In this document: positions 51,112 through 61,873 of the stretch, in pieces
Layout: every line of letters starts with the position of its first letter
How positions within the stretch are numbered: position 1 is the first letter of the stretch
Source of the DNA: Phytophthora hibernalis
Taxonomy: Eukaryota > Oomycota > Peronosporomycetes > Peronosporales > Peronosporaceae
Direction of reading: 5' to 3'
DNA length: 64,000 bases
NCBI GenBank assembly: GCA_012656075.1
Contig: JAAKBF010000033.1
Location: 310,001-374,000 of the forward strand
Program-made: the position numbers and the translations under genes
Notes under the pieces: generated by a model
What the model was told of the DNA's origin: nothing
The model's input: the letters and a program-made list of their open reading frames with translations, nothing else
Database searches by the model: none

Positions 51112-53039
51112 ATGGGGAACATCCTGGAGGAGATCGCGGCGCAACGTCGCCTGGACGTGGAGACCGCCAAGCAGGTCACGTCGCCCGAGCAGTTGGTGAA
51201 GAAGATCGAGAACATTGAAAGCGTCTACGGCTCCGCCTTGCGCGTGCTCGACCGCCTCAACGCGCCGGCGGTGCGTCCACCGACTGAGGAGAAATTCCGG
51301 GGAATGGAAGGAGGCTGACGGCTATCGTTGTATTGCTTCTATTGTGGTATTGTAATATTACAGAAAGAAGGCTGGTCGGATGTGGCGCTGGCGTCCGAGT
51401 TCAAGCGTGCCAGCCCCAGCAAGGGAGACATCGCCACGGGACTCAACCTGCGCGGTGCGTGGACGGCTGCATTGCTGCAATTATTGCAGTAGGAGGACCG
51501 AGAGCTAATATGATTTTTGCGTTGGGAGCAGAGCAAGTCAAGTCGTATGCGGACGCGGGCGCCAGTATGATCTCAGTGCTGACAGAACCCAAGTGGTTCA
51601 AGGGCTCCTTGGAGGACATGATGGCGGCCAGACAAGTGGTGGAGGGCATGATCCCTCGGCCCGCTATCCTGCGCAAGGACTTCATCATCGACGTGTACCA
51701 GCTGCTGGAGGCTCGCGCCTACGGAGCCGACTGCGTGCTGCTCATCGTGGCGCTGCTGTCCCAGGAGCAGCTCATTGAGCTCATTGATGCAAGTGGCTGC
51801 GTTGATGTACTGGGTTGTTTTGATGAATTTTGACGTTTATTTTATTCATTGTGTTGTGCAGGCGACGCACAACCTCGGCATGTGTGCTTTGGTGGAGGTG
51901 AACAGCGTCGAAGAGCTGGACATTGCTCTGGCTGCCAGAGCGCGTCTGATTGGTGTCAACAACCGCGACCTCCGTTCGTTCAAGGTGGACATGAACACTA
52001 CTGCCCGCGTTGCGGACGCCATTCGTGGGCGGGGACTTTCGCTCAGCCGTGACGGCGTCACGCTCTTTGCACTCAGCGGCATTCGATCGCACGCGGATGT
52101 GGTCAAGTACGAGAGGTGCGGCGCTCGCGGCATCTTGGTTGGCGAGCACTTGATGAAGAGTGGCGACGTAGCAACTACAGTGAAGGACCTCCTGCAGGCC
52201 GTGACTCGTCACAACGAATTGGGTGACCTCCCTCTACTCCCTCCTCTTGCTAAGGTGTGCGGCATCACGACGGTAGAGTACGCTCTGGCGGCCTTGCGCA
52301 ACGGCGCCAACATGATTGGCATTATCATGGCGGAGCACTCGCCTCGCTACGTCCAGGTGGAGCAAGCTAATGCAATTGCTCAGGCTGTGCGTGAGTATGG
52401 CGAGCGCACTGGTCCGATCCTCCCGGAGGTTTGGAGGCCCACCTTGATGGCCAAAATGACTGGTTCCACAGGAATGTGTTGGCCCTTCGTGAGGCTTGCT
52501 CGCGTGCGCCTCTCGTGGTCGGCGTGTTTGCCAACAAGACGGCCGCTGAGATGAATGCAGCAGCCGAAGAGATCGGACTGGACCTGGTGCAGTTGCATGG
52601 AGACGAGGGTTTTGAGGTCTGCAAAGACATCAAGTACCCCACGATCCGCGCCCTGCACCTGCCGGACACTACACTGAGCGACGGCGTTGACGCTGAGGCC
52701 ATTCTGCAGCAGGTTCATGAGGGCCTCGCCAACTACATCTTGCTTGACACGACCATGAAAGGCCAGCAAGGAGGTACTGGCGTCGCGTTCGACTGGAAGA
52801 TCGCGGCCATCTTCACGCACGCTCGCATCCCGTGCCTGATGGCAGGTGGACTGACTCCGGAGAACGTGGTGAAGGCTCTGTCGGTCGGTCACCCTGTGGG
52901 TGTTGATGTCAGCAGCGGCGTGGAGGTGAAGGGCTCTCCTGGCGTCAAGGACCTGGACAAGGTGGCTGCGTTCCTGAGGGCCGTGAAGGACTACCTCTCG
53001 ATTGCTGCACTCAAGATCGACGAGGAGACGGAGACGTGA
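51112..53039 (+). CDS. Bifunctional indole-3-glycerol-phosphate synthase / phosphoribosylanthranilate isomerase
   Basis: It catalyses two consecutive steps of tryptophan synthesis, in the reverse order along the chain: TrpC domain first, TrpF second. Exon 1 (51112-about 51300) has NILEEIAAQRRLDVETAK. Exon 2 (51364-51454) has ALASEFKRASPSKGDIATG, with the catalytic Lys. Exon 3 (51532-about 51792) has PAILRKDFIIDVYQLLEARA and ADCVLLIVALL. Exon 4 from about 51862 has GMCALVEVNSVEELDIAL, LIGVNNRDLRSF and ALSGIRSHADV. The TrpF part starts KVCGITTVEYALAALRNGAN and later has LVQLHGDEGFEVC and PCLMAGGLTPENVVKAL with GVDVSSGVE. One base is missing near 52410 (GGTCC). The first intron has no GT at the expected donor (CCGGGGAATGG), and the third joins imperfectly, so base gaps there are likely. 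Confidence 0.92.
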
Positions 53040-53206
53040 GGAGAATGGGATGGAGATATACTCGGGACAAAAGGCGTGTCTACGGCTTGAACTCGTCCAC
53101 GAAGGTCAGACAGTAACGTTGATAGACTTGATGTGGTGCTGCAGCAGAGTGATGGTCTAAACGTTGAATCGCAGTTGAATTGCTGTAGAGTGATGGTCAA
53201 TAAGTT

Positions 53207-53275
53207 GCTGTAGCGCGCAAAATGCGGAATGAGACTTGCAGTTGAAGTCTCATTCCGCATTTTGCGCGCTACAGC
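53207..53275. repeat. Perfect hairpin, 31-bp arms and 7-base loop
   Basis: Arm 53207-53237 starts GCTGTAGCGCGCAAAATGCG. Arm 53245-53275 is its exact reverse complement, ending CGCGCTACAGC. The loop is GCAGTTG. It lies between the tryptophan gene and the DUF3605-like gene. It could be a small-RNA precursor, a transcript end structure or a relic of a palindromic insertion. Confidence 0.92.
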
Positions 53276-53299
53276 TAAGCCTCGTCGGAGCTGGAGAGA

Positions 53300-53860
53300 A
53301 TGCTGGTCGTCGGGAAATGGGAAGAACTCAAGGTAAAACGGCCCCAAAGCCAAGACGCGGCGAGTTATATAGCCAAGCGACAGTGTATCCGTGACCAAGC
53401 TTCGAGTGCAGACGAAAACCCCACCCAAGAAGTCGAAACTTGTGGTGGGCCGCCGAAGACTTTGGCTCTGGAGTACTGGGACCGAACGGTCGAGTGCCTC
53501 GAGCGTAAATGGGCTCACATGGACATGGTGGACAGATTGTTCGACTCCAGAGAAGAGCTCATTCTTGCAACGACGCTGAGCAGCCAAGAGACTGTCCTGG
53601 AGCCCAATATGTTTCCGTACGATACCCCGAAGGTATCGAACACTGGACACTGTGGAGTCGCCATGAGATGGAGGATGAAGAGATCGAGCAGTACGTTCGT
53701 GGGTGGCTTTGTGAGAACGCGCCTCACGTGGAGAGCTGGAACTACGACGAGAACCTGTCGCGCTCCATCGATGTTTTCATGTCCACGTTTACTTTAAACG
53801 GCCTGCACAACTAAGACAAGAATTGCTACGATATCACGCACTCTAACATGTACTTCGAAG
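53300..53860 (+). CDS. DUF3605-like protein, two frameshifts
   Basis: The frame from ATG 53300 gives a charged N-terminus, then LALEYWDRTVECLERKWAHM and LEPNMFPYDTP. A missing base in the CCCC run near 53623 moves it to a frame with EGIEHWTLWSRHEMEDEEIE and SWNYDENLSRSIDVF. A second near 53780 would give the end HVHVYFKRP, closing at about 53856. The pattern (Phe-Pro-Tyr-Asp ... Glu-His-Trp-x-Leu-Trp ... His-x-His-Val-x-Phe) matches the fungal/oomycete DUF3605 family as I remember it. Function unknown. Without the second correction the frame stops at 53814. Confidence 0.6.
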
Positions 53861-54283
53861 TACTACGTAGTATTTGCTTGTCAGCTCCTCCAGAACCGAC
53901 TGACTAACTGCTTAGAGCGGCACTCATTTCCCACAAGACACAAACTTTTCTCGTTTTCAATGGACGCATCGGATAATATCAGCGAGTGACTTGCGTACTG
54001 CGGTGCTGTAAAATGTGTTGGTTCTCCAGCATAATTGAGTTGTAGTTCGAGGCGTTGATACCGGTAGTACGGCAGCTGTATCCTCAACTATCGGATCAAT
54101 CCAAGCCAAGAAGAACGAAACATTGGTGTTATCAGCACGACGTCCTCGAGCTGGTGAAGATATACATGTAGATCAAGCGGAGTCAGTCTCGTTGTTGTAA
54201 GTACGGGTTGAGTCCTTCCCAGGCAGCGCTGCAAGCGCCGTCGTCATATCCACAGACGCTTCATTGGCTGAAAAGACCATTCC
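53861..54283. other. Intergenic region
   Basis: No gene or repeat is recognised. It separates two plus-strand genes and probably contains the promoter of the leucine-rich-repeat gene. Confidence 0.4.
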
Positions 54284-56302
54284 ATGACGCTGATCTCCGA
54301 CGTCGTCGCTCTGCGCGGGCTCTTGAGCCTCCTGCCCGGCCTTGACAGCGCAGCGGAGCGGGAGGCCGCGTCGCTGTCTCTGGTGGTGAATTTGCGGCGT
54401 GCGGTCGTACTCTCGGCGCTGCAGGCGCTGGTCGCAATGGAGCGCTACTCGCACAGTCTGCGACGGTGTCCGCTGGTGAAGCAGGCCTTCTGGGAGCAGG
54501 TGCTGGCCTCAGACCTCATGGCAAGTCGCTCAGAGACCCGCCGTCAGCAGCTGCAGCTCCGCCACGAGCAGTTCCCGAGGCTGGTGCTGGATTTCTCGCG
54601 CTCGAAGCTCACGCCGCCGCTGCTGGAGACGCTGCGCGAGTTCTTCGCCTACTATGAGACGGAGGAAGCTACACACCGGACGGTGTCAGTAGCGCTTCGC
54701 TTCGTGCGGTGTCGACTGACGGCGGATTTGATCCGGAGGCTGAAGCTGCTGCTGTCGGGGACTGGGGAGACCAGTCTGAGGTACCGCATCACGTCGTTGG
54801 ATTTGAGTGAGAACGCGATGAAGGAAGACGAGTTGGTGGCGTTAGCGGAGCTGCTCAGTGAGTGCAGACAACTGGAGGAGCTGGTTCTGGAGAACGCCGT
54901 CAGTCGAACGCTAACGACGCAGAACTGGGCTGCATTTCGAGCGTTTGTGGGGGCAGCGTTCGGTATCTCGCCGATACTTTGCAAGACGTCGTTGAGGCGC
55001 TTGTCGCTAGCGAACAACTCGCTTAGTTATCATCATGTTGCCTGCATTTGCTCGGCGTTACGGCATGAGGAGACGCGCATCGAGGAGCTGTCACTCGCGC
55101 ATACGTTCTCGCTCGTGGATCCTGCCGACCGGAAGATGTGCTGGCAGTGGCTAGCAATTGGACTTCGCTGTGGAGGACTTCGACGTCTCGACTTATCAGG
55201 AAATCCGCTGTTCCCGATGGACAGCGATGCGTGGATCGAATGTCTGCGCGATCCACACTCGACAGTTGTTCAGTGGCTTGAAGACCCTGCGCCTCGAGCG
55301 CGTACGGGTCAGGAATCGCCAGCAATTCGCTGCTTGCTGTCAAGTAACTCTGAGCTCCACTCGACACCGAGCGACGGATCTCCTCGACTGCATATCATTG
55401 AGAAGGAAGTTCAAGCGGCATGCCTTGGAGCAGAGGACAAGGAGTGGGAGGTGCTGGCCTCCGTTGATGGGGAATCTGCATGGCTCTGCCTTGTTATTCC
55501 AGGCTTCGGGGTGGCTTGGACGCAGTCCAAGTTTGCAATGTCCTGGGAGCACCATGAAGACAGCGATGTTCCTGCTGGCGCAGCACTTTCCGAGCTAGTG
55601 ATGAACGACATGGCCGCCTCGCTCACGACGACGGAGGCCTTAGAGAGCTTCGTCGGTGGCTTTCACGGACGACTGCAGTCGCTGGAGCTCCGACGTAATG
55701 CCTTGTCAGCCATGGATCTTGATGCAATTATCGCGGATTGCCAGCAGCTCCACACACTAGACGTTGAAGGTTGCAGAATTCTGCAACTCCAGCTACTCGT
55801 TGATGCTCTAAGCGGAGACCTTGGTCAGCACCTGCGGACATTGAATCTCAATGCCAATCTCGTTGGTGCCGACTCAGTGAACGTGTTAGCAGCAGCTCTA
55901 CGGGGTCAAGTACAAGACCGAGTTCCAGTGCTCCAAGAGCTACGTGTGGCGCACAACGAGATCGGTGCCAACGGTGTTCGCCACTTACATGCTGCGCTGG
56001 AAGCCAACAAGAAGTTGAACCTGCTGGAGTTGGATTTGCCGAACGAAGCTGCAGAGGCTCCTCGGCGGCCCGATGACGACGAGTATGTGCAGCTCTACCG
56101 AACGCGCTGCATGAGGCTGGACGTGTCCTTCCAGAATGAGCTGCTCGGTATATCTCCTTTGCCTGCGGATCGTAGGCTCGCGCTTCTGCTGGTGCTGAAT
56201 GCAAGCGACGTCGTGCTGGACCGGTTCATCTGCAGCATCATTTTCGCGTTCGCAGCGGACGAGGAGCAACGACGTATACTATGGAACTCTGCACACCCTT
56301 GA
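54284..56302 (+). CDS. Leucine-rich-repeat protein of the RNI type
   Basis: This intact single-exon gene encodes 672 residues. The first 130 residues are helical. Leucine-rich repeats of the ribonuclease-inhibitor type follow in two groups: residues about 165-310 (ITSLDLSENAMKEDELVALA, QLEELVLENA, LRRLSLANNSLSYHHVACIC, LRRLDLSGNPLFPMDSDAW) and about 460-590 (LQSLELRRNALSAMDLDAII, LHTLDVEGCRI, LRTLNLNANLVGADSVNVLA, LQELRVAHNEIGANGVRHLH). The segment between them (about 330-450) has no repeats. A helical C-terminal tail ends it. There is no signal peptide or membrane segment, so an intracellular protein-interaction scaffold is likely. I cannot name an orthologue. Confidence 0.85.
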   Translation: MTLISDVVALRGLLSLLPGLDSAAEREAASLSLVVNLRRAVVLSALQALVAMERYSHSLRRCPLVKQAFWEQVLASDLMASRSETRRQQLQLRHEQFPRLVLDFSRSKLTPPLLETLREFFAYYETEEATHRTVSVALRFVRCRLTADLIRRLKLLLSGTGETSLRYRITSLDLSENAMKEDELVALAELLSECRQLEELVLENAVSRTLTTQNWAAFRAFVGAAFGISPILCKTSLRRLSLANNSLSYHHVACICSALRHEETRIEELSLAHTFSLVDPADRKMCWQWLAIGLRCGGLRRLDLSGNPLFPMDSDAWIECLRDPHSTVVQWLEDPAPRARTGQESPAIRCLLSSNSELHSTPSDGSPRLHIIEKEVQAACLGAEDKEWEVLASVDGESAWLCLVIPGFGVAWTQSKFAMSWEHHEDSDVPAGAALSELVMNDMAASLTTTEALESFVGGFHGRLQSLELRRNALSAMDLDAIIADCQQLHTLDVEGCRILQLQLLVDALSGDLGQHLRTLNLNANLVGADSVNVLAAALRGQVQDRVPVLQELRVAHNEIGANGVRHLHAALEANKKLNLLELDLPNEAAEAPRRPDDDEYVQLYRTRCMRLDVSFQNELLGISPLPADRRLALLLVLNASDVVLDRFICSIIFAFAADEEQRRILWNSAHP

Positions 56303-57288
56303 GGGGGAAGATGGCATGTGCCTGCAGGCCTCTTAGGACTCAAAGTTCGCGAATGCCCACGCATACCGGTACATGTACACAGAATCCAGGATGTACTATC
56401 GCCTTCAACTCCTGCTTTGGTCACACCACGCAAATGCAAAGCGGAGTGGAGCGCTAGATTCCATGCGATTGGGGACAGAAGGCGGTAAACACATGCATTA
56501 ACAGTAACTTCACACAGCAAATCATTTGACTTGGCAAATGTATTGTTTTGACCTATTATGCGTCGTGATAAGACATAAAAAACCTCTAATAATTTATGTA
56601 TGACCAGCCGCGCTGCGCTTGGCTGGGCGCCCCGCAGTTCGCTTCGCTCGCGATGTAGAGATAGAACCTCCGGCCTCACGTGTTGCCCTCACGCTTTCGT
56701 CTCCGGCGGGGGCCCTCTGCCCCTGCCTTCGCTGTGACGCTGCGGGGACGTGCAGTGTTAGGTTGGTGCTATGTCCAACCACGTCGCCCACCCCACTGTG
56801 TATTATCCCAAGATTTTTGTGTGCCAGTACTATTTTCTGGTGATTGGGTCGACATCCTGTGAGGCGAGGAAGGAGTGCGAAGGTCTCAGCTAATGGTAAT
56901 CTCGTCACGTCATGGAATCACTTCCTCTGCGGTCTCTACTTGTGCATGTACACTGGTAGCGGCCATAATGGAGCCACATTGTTTCTATCCATACATCAAG
57001 GGCAGACCTTGTGAATGGCATCTTCGTGATGAATCCCGCAGACCGACGAAGTTGAGCGACAAGGAATGGACGAACTCGCATCTTGCGATTTGCGAGGTCG
57101 AAGTAAGTCACGCTGCTATGAGTGTCTCTGCAACCGGCTGGGCTTGCAACGGAGCTGAACCATTTCAATTTTCCTGGCGGGGAGTGGCGAAGCAATCGAG
57201 ACGGGTGGCAGGACACAATATCTCGCAGGTCTGTCGGCCGCAGCCGCAAGTGTGGTGAGAGAGCACAAGACAAGACTCGCGGGCGACC
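56303..57288. other. Intergenic region, possible repeat
   Basis: No supported gene. A minus-strand frame at 56908-56594 (VVGHSTNLTLHVPAASQRRQ and a basic Arg/Ala-rich tail) has GC-rich low-complexity composition and may belong to a dispersed repeat. The last 200 bp should contain the promoter of the symporter gene. Confidence 0.4.
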
Positions 57289-58909
57289 ATGAAGAGCGCC
57301 CAAGGTTCGGAGAGCAGCTTCTCGCTCACGCCGCACAGCGCGATACTGCAGTTTGATTTCCGCTCGAGGGCCCCATTGCCGCCTCCGATCACACAGCACA
57401 GGAGCAACAATCCGCTTTCGTACCGTGGATTAGAAGTGAAGGACATGATCGCTTCGCCGTACGACCAGAGCGCGAACGTGAGCATTTGGCAGGTGGGTCT
57501 AGGTGCCGCGATCGGTCTCATGGCCGGCGTAATGCTCATTCGCTACGAGGTCAGCGGCGCTTATGCGGACTGGATTGCGATGCCCGGCCTCCTGTTTATC
57601 GCAGCCCTCAAGTGTTTGGTGACTCCGATGGTGTTCTGCAGCGTGATCGTGTGCATCGGCGAGTTGTTGGAAGCTGGCAAGGCTGCGTTCATCGGAAAAC
57701 GCATAATTCTCTCCTTTGCCATGGCTTCCATCACGTCCTCATGTCTGGGAACAGCTTTCGCCTTCGCCATGTCGAAGTTGTACCCCTCGAGCGCTGTGGT
57801 GCCGCTTAAACCAACCGTCCCGTCCCTAAGTTTCCTGTGTGCTGACGGCAGATATCTCTCCTACTCATCAAATGGAACGCTCGCGTGTACTTCGACCAAC
57901 GGCACGATGCCGAACAGTTTGTTCGTGCTGGATGATGTGAGCGGCTACTTGACGACACCAGACACAGAGTATAAGAACTTAAATGTGTCGGAGCAGATTT
58001 TCAACATCCTGAAGGACCTCGTGCCGGAGAACATCTTTGATTCGTTTGCAGGCACGTCGACGCTGAGTATCATTGCGTTTGCTATCTGGGTGGAGTCGCT
58101 TTGGTGAAGAGCGTGAACAAGGAAGCGGGAGTGGAGAACTACCCCCTACTCCTGGTGACGCACGCGAACGCAGCGATTCTTTTGCTGGTGAATATGGTGG
58201 TAAAGTACATCCCGATCGCGGTTGTGTCGCTGATTGCCGGATCGATAGCTAGCTACAGCTCTTCGTCGGTGCTGGTCGAGGGTGTTGCCTTCTTGGTCGG
58301 CACCCTGGTCGCGGCATTGTTGACGCTCACCATCGGAGTCTTTGGCTTGGCGCTCTTCGTGACAACGAAACAGAATATTTTCTCGCATCTGTGGCACATG
58401 ATCCCGGCTCAGATCTTCATATTTGATGTTCCTCTTCCATCGCCACGCTGCCCATAACCATGCGCTGTGTGGATGCTACTAGGAAAGTGTCGATCCAACT
58501 TTCACGATTCGTTCTTCCTCTCGGAGCAACGAGTAACCTGAATGGCACCGCGGTGTATATGCCGCTGGCTTGCGTTTTCCTGGCCAAGGTTGGCGGCTAC
58601 CACGATTTGTTAACGCCGTTGCGTTTCGTGTTTCTTGGCGTTGTTAGTGCGATTGCGTCGTTCGGCGTAGCCGGTGTGCCTCATGCCGGCTTAGTGATGG
58701 TGCTCACTGTATGGCGAACTGTTTTCGGTGTGGACGTGCCGATTGTGTTCACGATTTTGGTCAGTATAGACTGGATATTAGATCGCCTTCGATCGATAGT
58801 CAACATCACCAACGACACGATCATCGTTCGGATCATCGCCGCGCAGTGCGACGAGACCACCCTCCTGCAATTGAGAAGCGACAATCAGACAGAGGAGACC
58901 GACTACTAA
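57289..58909 (+). CDS. Dicarboxylate/amino acid:cation symporter (DAACS/SLC1 family), two frameshifts
   Basis: It would import acidic or neutral amino acids or dicarboxylates with Na+ or H+ across the plasma membrane. Total about 540 residues in three frames: 57289-about 58096, 58096-about 58428 and 58428-58909. Both breaks are single missing G residues (GTGGAGTC near 58093; TTTGATG near 58424). Family features are the early helices (LGAAIGLMAGVMLI; LLFIAALKCLVTPMVFCSV), a large outer loop with several N-x-S/T sites (about residues 170-230), PENIFDSFAGTSTLSIIAFA, and the signature RFVLPLGATSNLNGTAVYM. The substrate-binding helices 7-8 follow (VSAIASFGVAGVPHAGLVM; SIDWILDRLRSIVNITND). Catalytic and ion-binding motifs look normal, so the gene is probably functional in the organism. 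Confidence 0.9.
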
Positions 58910-59021
58910 GCTGTTAAGTTAATATATTGAAGTGAACCAACACGTCCATCTTTAGCAGGGATTGAAGGCAATTATGATTCACAGGGTAACACGACAGCTT
59001 CTTGCGCTCGTACGATGATAT

Positions 59022-60435
59022 TTACAGTTGTGAGCTCGACTGGATGGCCTGTAGTACCTGGCTGTTGTAGAACTCTGCTGCGTGTTGAAGACGAGAGTAC
59101 ATCTATAACAAAAAGAGCACAACCATTGTGAGCATTTACCGAACACCCCAAACAGAACGCTCTTCTTACCTGCTCCAGGTCCTTCAGCTCTTTCTGGTAT
59201 TGTGTTTCTTCCTCTTGCATCTGCAATTCGACCTTGCGACTGGCATCTGCGTTTTGAGTAATGCGCTGCCGCACTTCGTAGTGCACGGCCTCCAACTTGC
59301 TCAGCTGATCGCGAGCACTTCTAAGCGCATTACTGGCCGCTTCCTCTTTCACACGTAGGTCTGCTTTGTAGCGATCAAACTCACGCCTCTTGAGCTCCAC
59401 CATCTTTTCTAGCCGCTGTCGTCGCGTGATGGTCTCTCCTGATCGGATCTGCAGCTCGCGAATACGCGTGCTGGCGTTCTTGACCTGGTGCTTGACGTCC
59501 TTGCACGCCTTCATCTCCTGGTCAATCTCCGCCAGCAGCGCGAAGGTCTTGTCCAGCTCCTTCTCCGCCCTCTCGTACACTTCGATGAAGCCGAGCACGG
59601 CGGTGTGCTTCTCCTCGAGCACGTGCAGCTCGTCCTTGGCCGTCTCCAGCGCCTCTGCAATTTTCTTGAGCTCGTGCTTGACTCGGTCGGGTGATGTGAC
59701 GATCAGCGCCTGCAGCTGCTGCATCTCTTTCTCGGCCTCGAGCTTGTTGAACTTGGCCGAGTTGACGGCGTCCTCCAGCTTGTTGCGCTTGCTCTGCATC
59801 TCGTGCTCTTCGTGGCGTTGCACGGCCTGCTGGCGGTTGAGCGCGTTGATTTCCTTTTCCAGCTCCTCCACGTCGTGCTGCAGCTGGAGCCGCGCGGGCT
59901 CCTCGTTCTTCTGCTCCTGCAGCAACTCGTCCAGCTCACGTTGCAGTGCTGCGTTGCCGTCCTGCAGCGTCTTCTTGTGCTGCAGCAGCTCGTCCGTCTG
60001 GGTCGTGATCTCGCTGAAGGCCGCCAGTCGCTCCCCGCGGAACTTGGCGAAGTTGATGAGCGCGCTGAGCTGCCGCCGCACGCGCTTGGGCGTCGGGTGC
60101 AGCACATCGCGCAGGCCGAAGTCGTCCACGCCACAGGCGGCCAGCAGCCGCTGCGCCGAGCGGTAGAACGTGATCTCGGGCACCGACTCCGCGTGCATCT
60201 CGGGGTAGCTCAGCGTGGGCAGCCCCGGGAACGCCAGCTGCGCCATGTCCTCGCGCGTCACGCCCATGGCTTTCTCGATGAAGGCCTCCAGCACCTTCCG
60301 CACGGCGCCGGCGTCGCACGCACGGATCTCTTCCTCGGGCACTTCCACGTTCATCTCGCGCAGGATGCCGAAGATCTCGCGCGGCTTGAGCAGCGGGAAC
60401 GAGTACACGCTCGAGCCCGACGCGGCGGCAGTCAT
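59022..60435 (-). CDS. NUF2: Kinetochore protein NUF2 (Ndc80 complex)
   Basis: NUF2 pairs with NDC80 and couples kinetochores to spindle microtubules. Exon 1 runs 60435-59170. A 67-bp intron (59169-59103) has GTAAG at the donor and ATAG at the acceptor. Exon 2 (59102-59022) encodes the end MYSRLQHAAEFYNSQVLQAI. The total is 448 residues, typical for NUF2. Residues about 10-150 form the calponin-homology-like head, with YSFPLLKPREIFGILREMNV at the start, the NUF2 hallmark, and LRDVLHPTPKRVRRQLSALI. The rest is continuous coiled coil rich in Glu, Gln and Lys. The reading frame is intact. Reading on through the intron would replace the true C-terminus with unrelated residues. The long serine-rich frame on the plus strand is its antisense shadow. 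Confidence 0.94.
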
Positions 60436-60696
60436 GGTTTGAATTTGAAATGAATTGACTTGAGAAAACGTAAGTCCCTGGCGCCGACGATTCCCTATTG
60501 GTCAATAATAGCTGTGTTGCTGGCGCCATTGATAGGGACGAGCACATGGCGAAAAGCTGAAGAACGACAAGCTCCGGCCACTGGGGCAAGGCCGCAAATG
60601 CAGGGGGTTGATAGCAGTACGCTATCGTGCGGACTGTTGGGTTACATGCAAGTAAGCGGAGCGTAAGGTTTATTGCGTACTTAATATGTACTGACG
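60436..60696. promoter_or_regulatory. Upstream region of NUF2
   Basis: There is no gene here. It must contain the NUF2 promoter and ends at the TA dinucleotide that flanks the Tc1-type element. Confidence 0.4.
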
Positions 60697-60698
60697 TA

Positions 60699-61871
60699 CA
60701 CTCCCGGACAGAATATTACAGCCACCGACATTTTTGCTATAACTTTTTCTACTGGGAGTTGAGGCTTGCTGTTTAGATATGTGCTGTAGGCACCCTAGTG
60801 AAGCATAGTTACGATTAGAAGCCGTCGCTAACCAAACGGCAGACACGCCGCATCGTGCGCAAGGCTTCCACCGGAGACTACAGCTCCACGCGTCTGAAGG
60901 AGGAGCTTTCGTGCTCGTGCACGGCTCGAACGATCCGCCGTCTTCTGGCTGGCGTTGACTGGCTGGATTACGCCAAGATGGACAACACCCTCCCCTGACC
61001 AAGCAGCACAAGCTAGCTCGTTTGGATTGGGCCAAGCGGATGATTGTACAGCCTGACATGTGGCCTTCTCTGACGAGAAGAAATTCAATCTCGATGGGCC
61101 AGATGGCCTTCGCCATTACTGGCGTGACATACGGCGGCCTACCAGACAGACTGTGCGACGGCAGAACGGTGGGGGTCTGTAATGATTTGGGGAGCTTTAG
61201 TGCAGCCGGAAAGTCGAAGCTCGCAGTTCTCCAAGGGCGACAGGCGTCCGAGCACTACGTGTACACAGTGTCGGAGTACATGCTCCCGTTCGCGCACCTC
61301 CATCATGGCGTGGACTACATCTACCAGCAAGACAACGCGTCTATCCACCGCTCCAAGTTCACGACCGCATTCTTTGAGGAGGAAGGCATCCGCGTTCTCG
61401 ACTGGCCTGCCCGCTCTCCGAACTTGAACCCAATCGAGAACGTGTGGGCCATGATGGCTCAGATCGTCTATCATAATGGCAAGCAGTACGACAGCGTTGC
61501 GGAACTGACAGCGGCTATTTATGCGGCGTGGGAGGCTGTTGACCTTACTTACTTGCGCAAGCTCATAGACTCGATGCCAAGACGCTGCATCGAAGTCATC
61601 TCAAGCAGGGCAACACAACGCACTACTAATAGCAAATTACACAATCTTTTCATGACATTTTTGTATGGGTCTGGCTGGCCGTATATTGTGTCCAGGTCCA
61701 CAAATGTTTTTTTGTATGGGAGCCTCCTCGCAGCTCGAACTTCGCAAACTTCTAATCGTAACTATGCTTCACTAGGGTGCCTACAGCACATATCTAAACA
61801 GCAAGCCTCAACTCCCAGTAGAAAAAGTTATAGCAAAAATGTCAGTGGCCGTAATATTCTGTCCGGGAGTG
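60699..61871 (+). mobile_element. Tc1/mariner-type transposon with 123-bp terminal inverted repeats
   Basis: The inverted repeats 60699-60821 and 61749-61871 begin CACTCCCGGACAG and differ at about two of 123 positions. TA lies directly outside both ends (60697-60698 and 61872-61873), the expected target duplication. The transposase reads in several frames on the plus strand: a helix-turn-helix region (about 60830-60990), DWAKRMIVQPDMW, DGPDGLRHYWRD near the first Asp, IWGAFSAAGKSK, YQQDNASIHRSKFTTAFFEE (second Asp) and WPARSPNLNPIENVWAMM (Glu). The D,D34E triad can be found, but three or more single-base shifts near 60990, 61085, 61110 and 61190 break it. The near-identity of the ends points to recent activity. 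Confidence 0.9.
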
Positions 61872-61873
61872 TA

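Noticed and set aside
59390..60166. Serine/cysteine-rich plus-strand frame of 258 codons
   Set aside because: It is the antisense of the NUF2 coiled coil; Glu/Lys codons read backwards give Ser, Leu and Phe.
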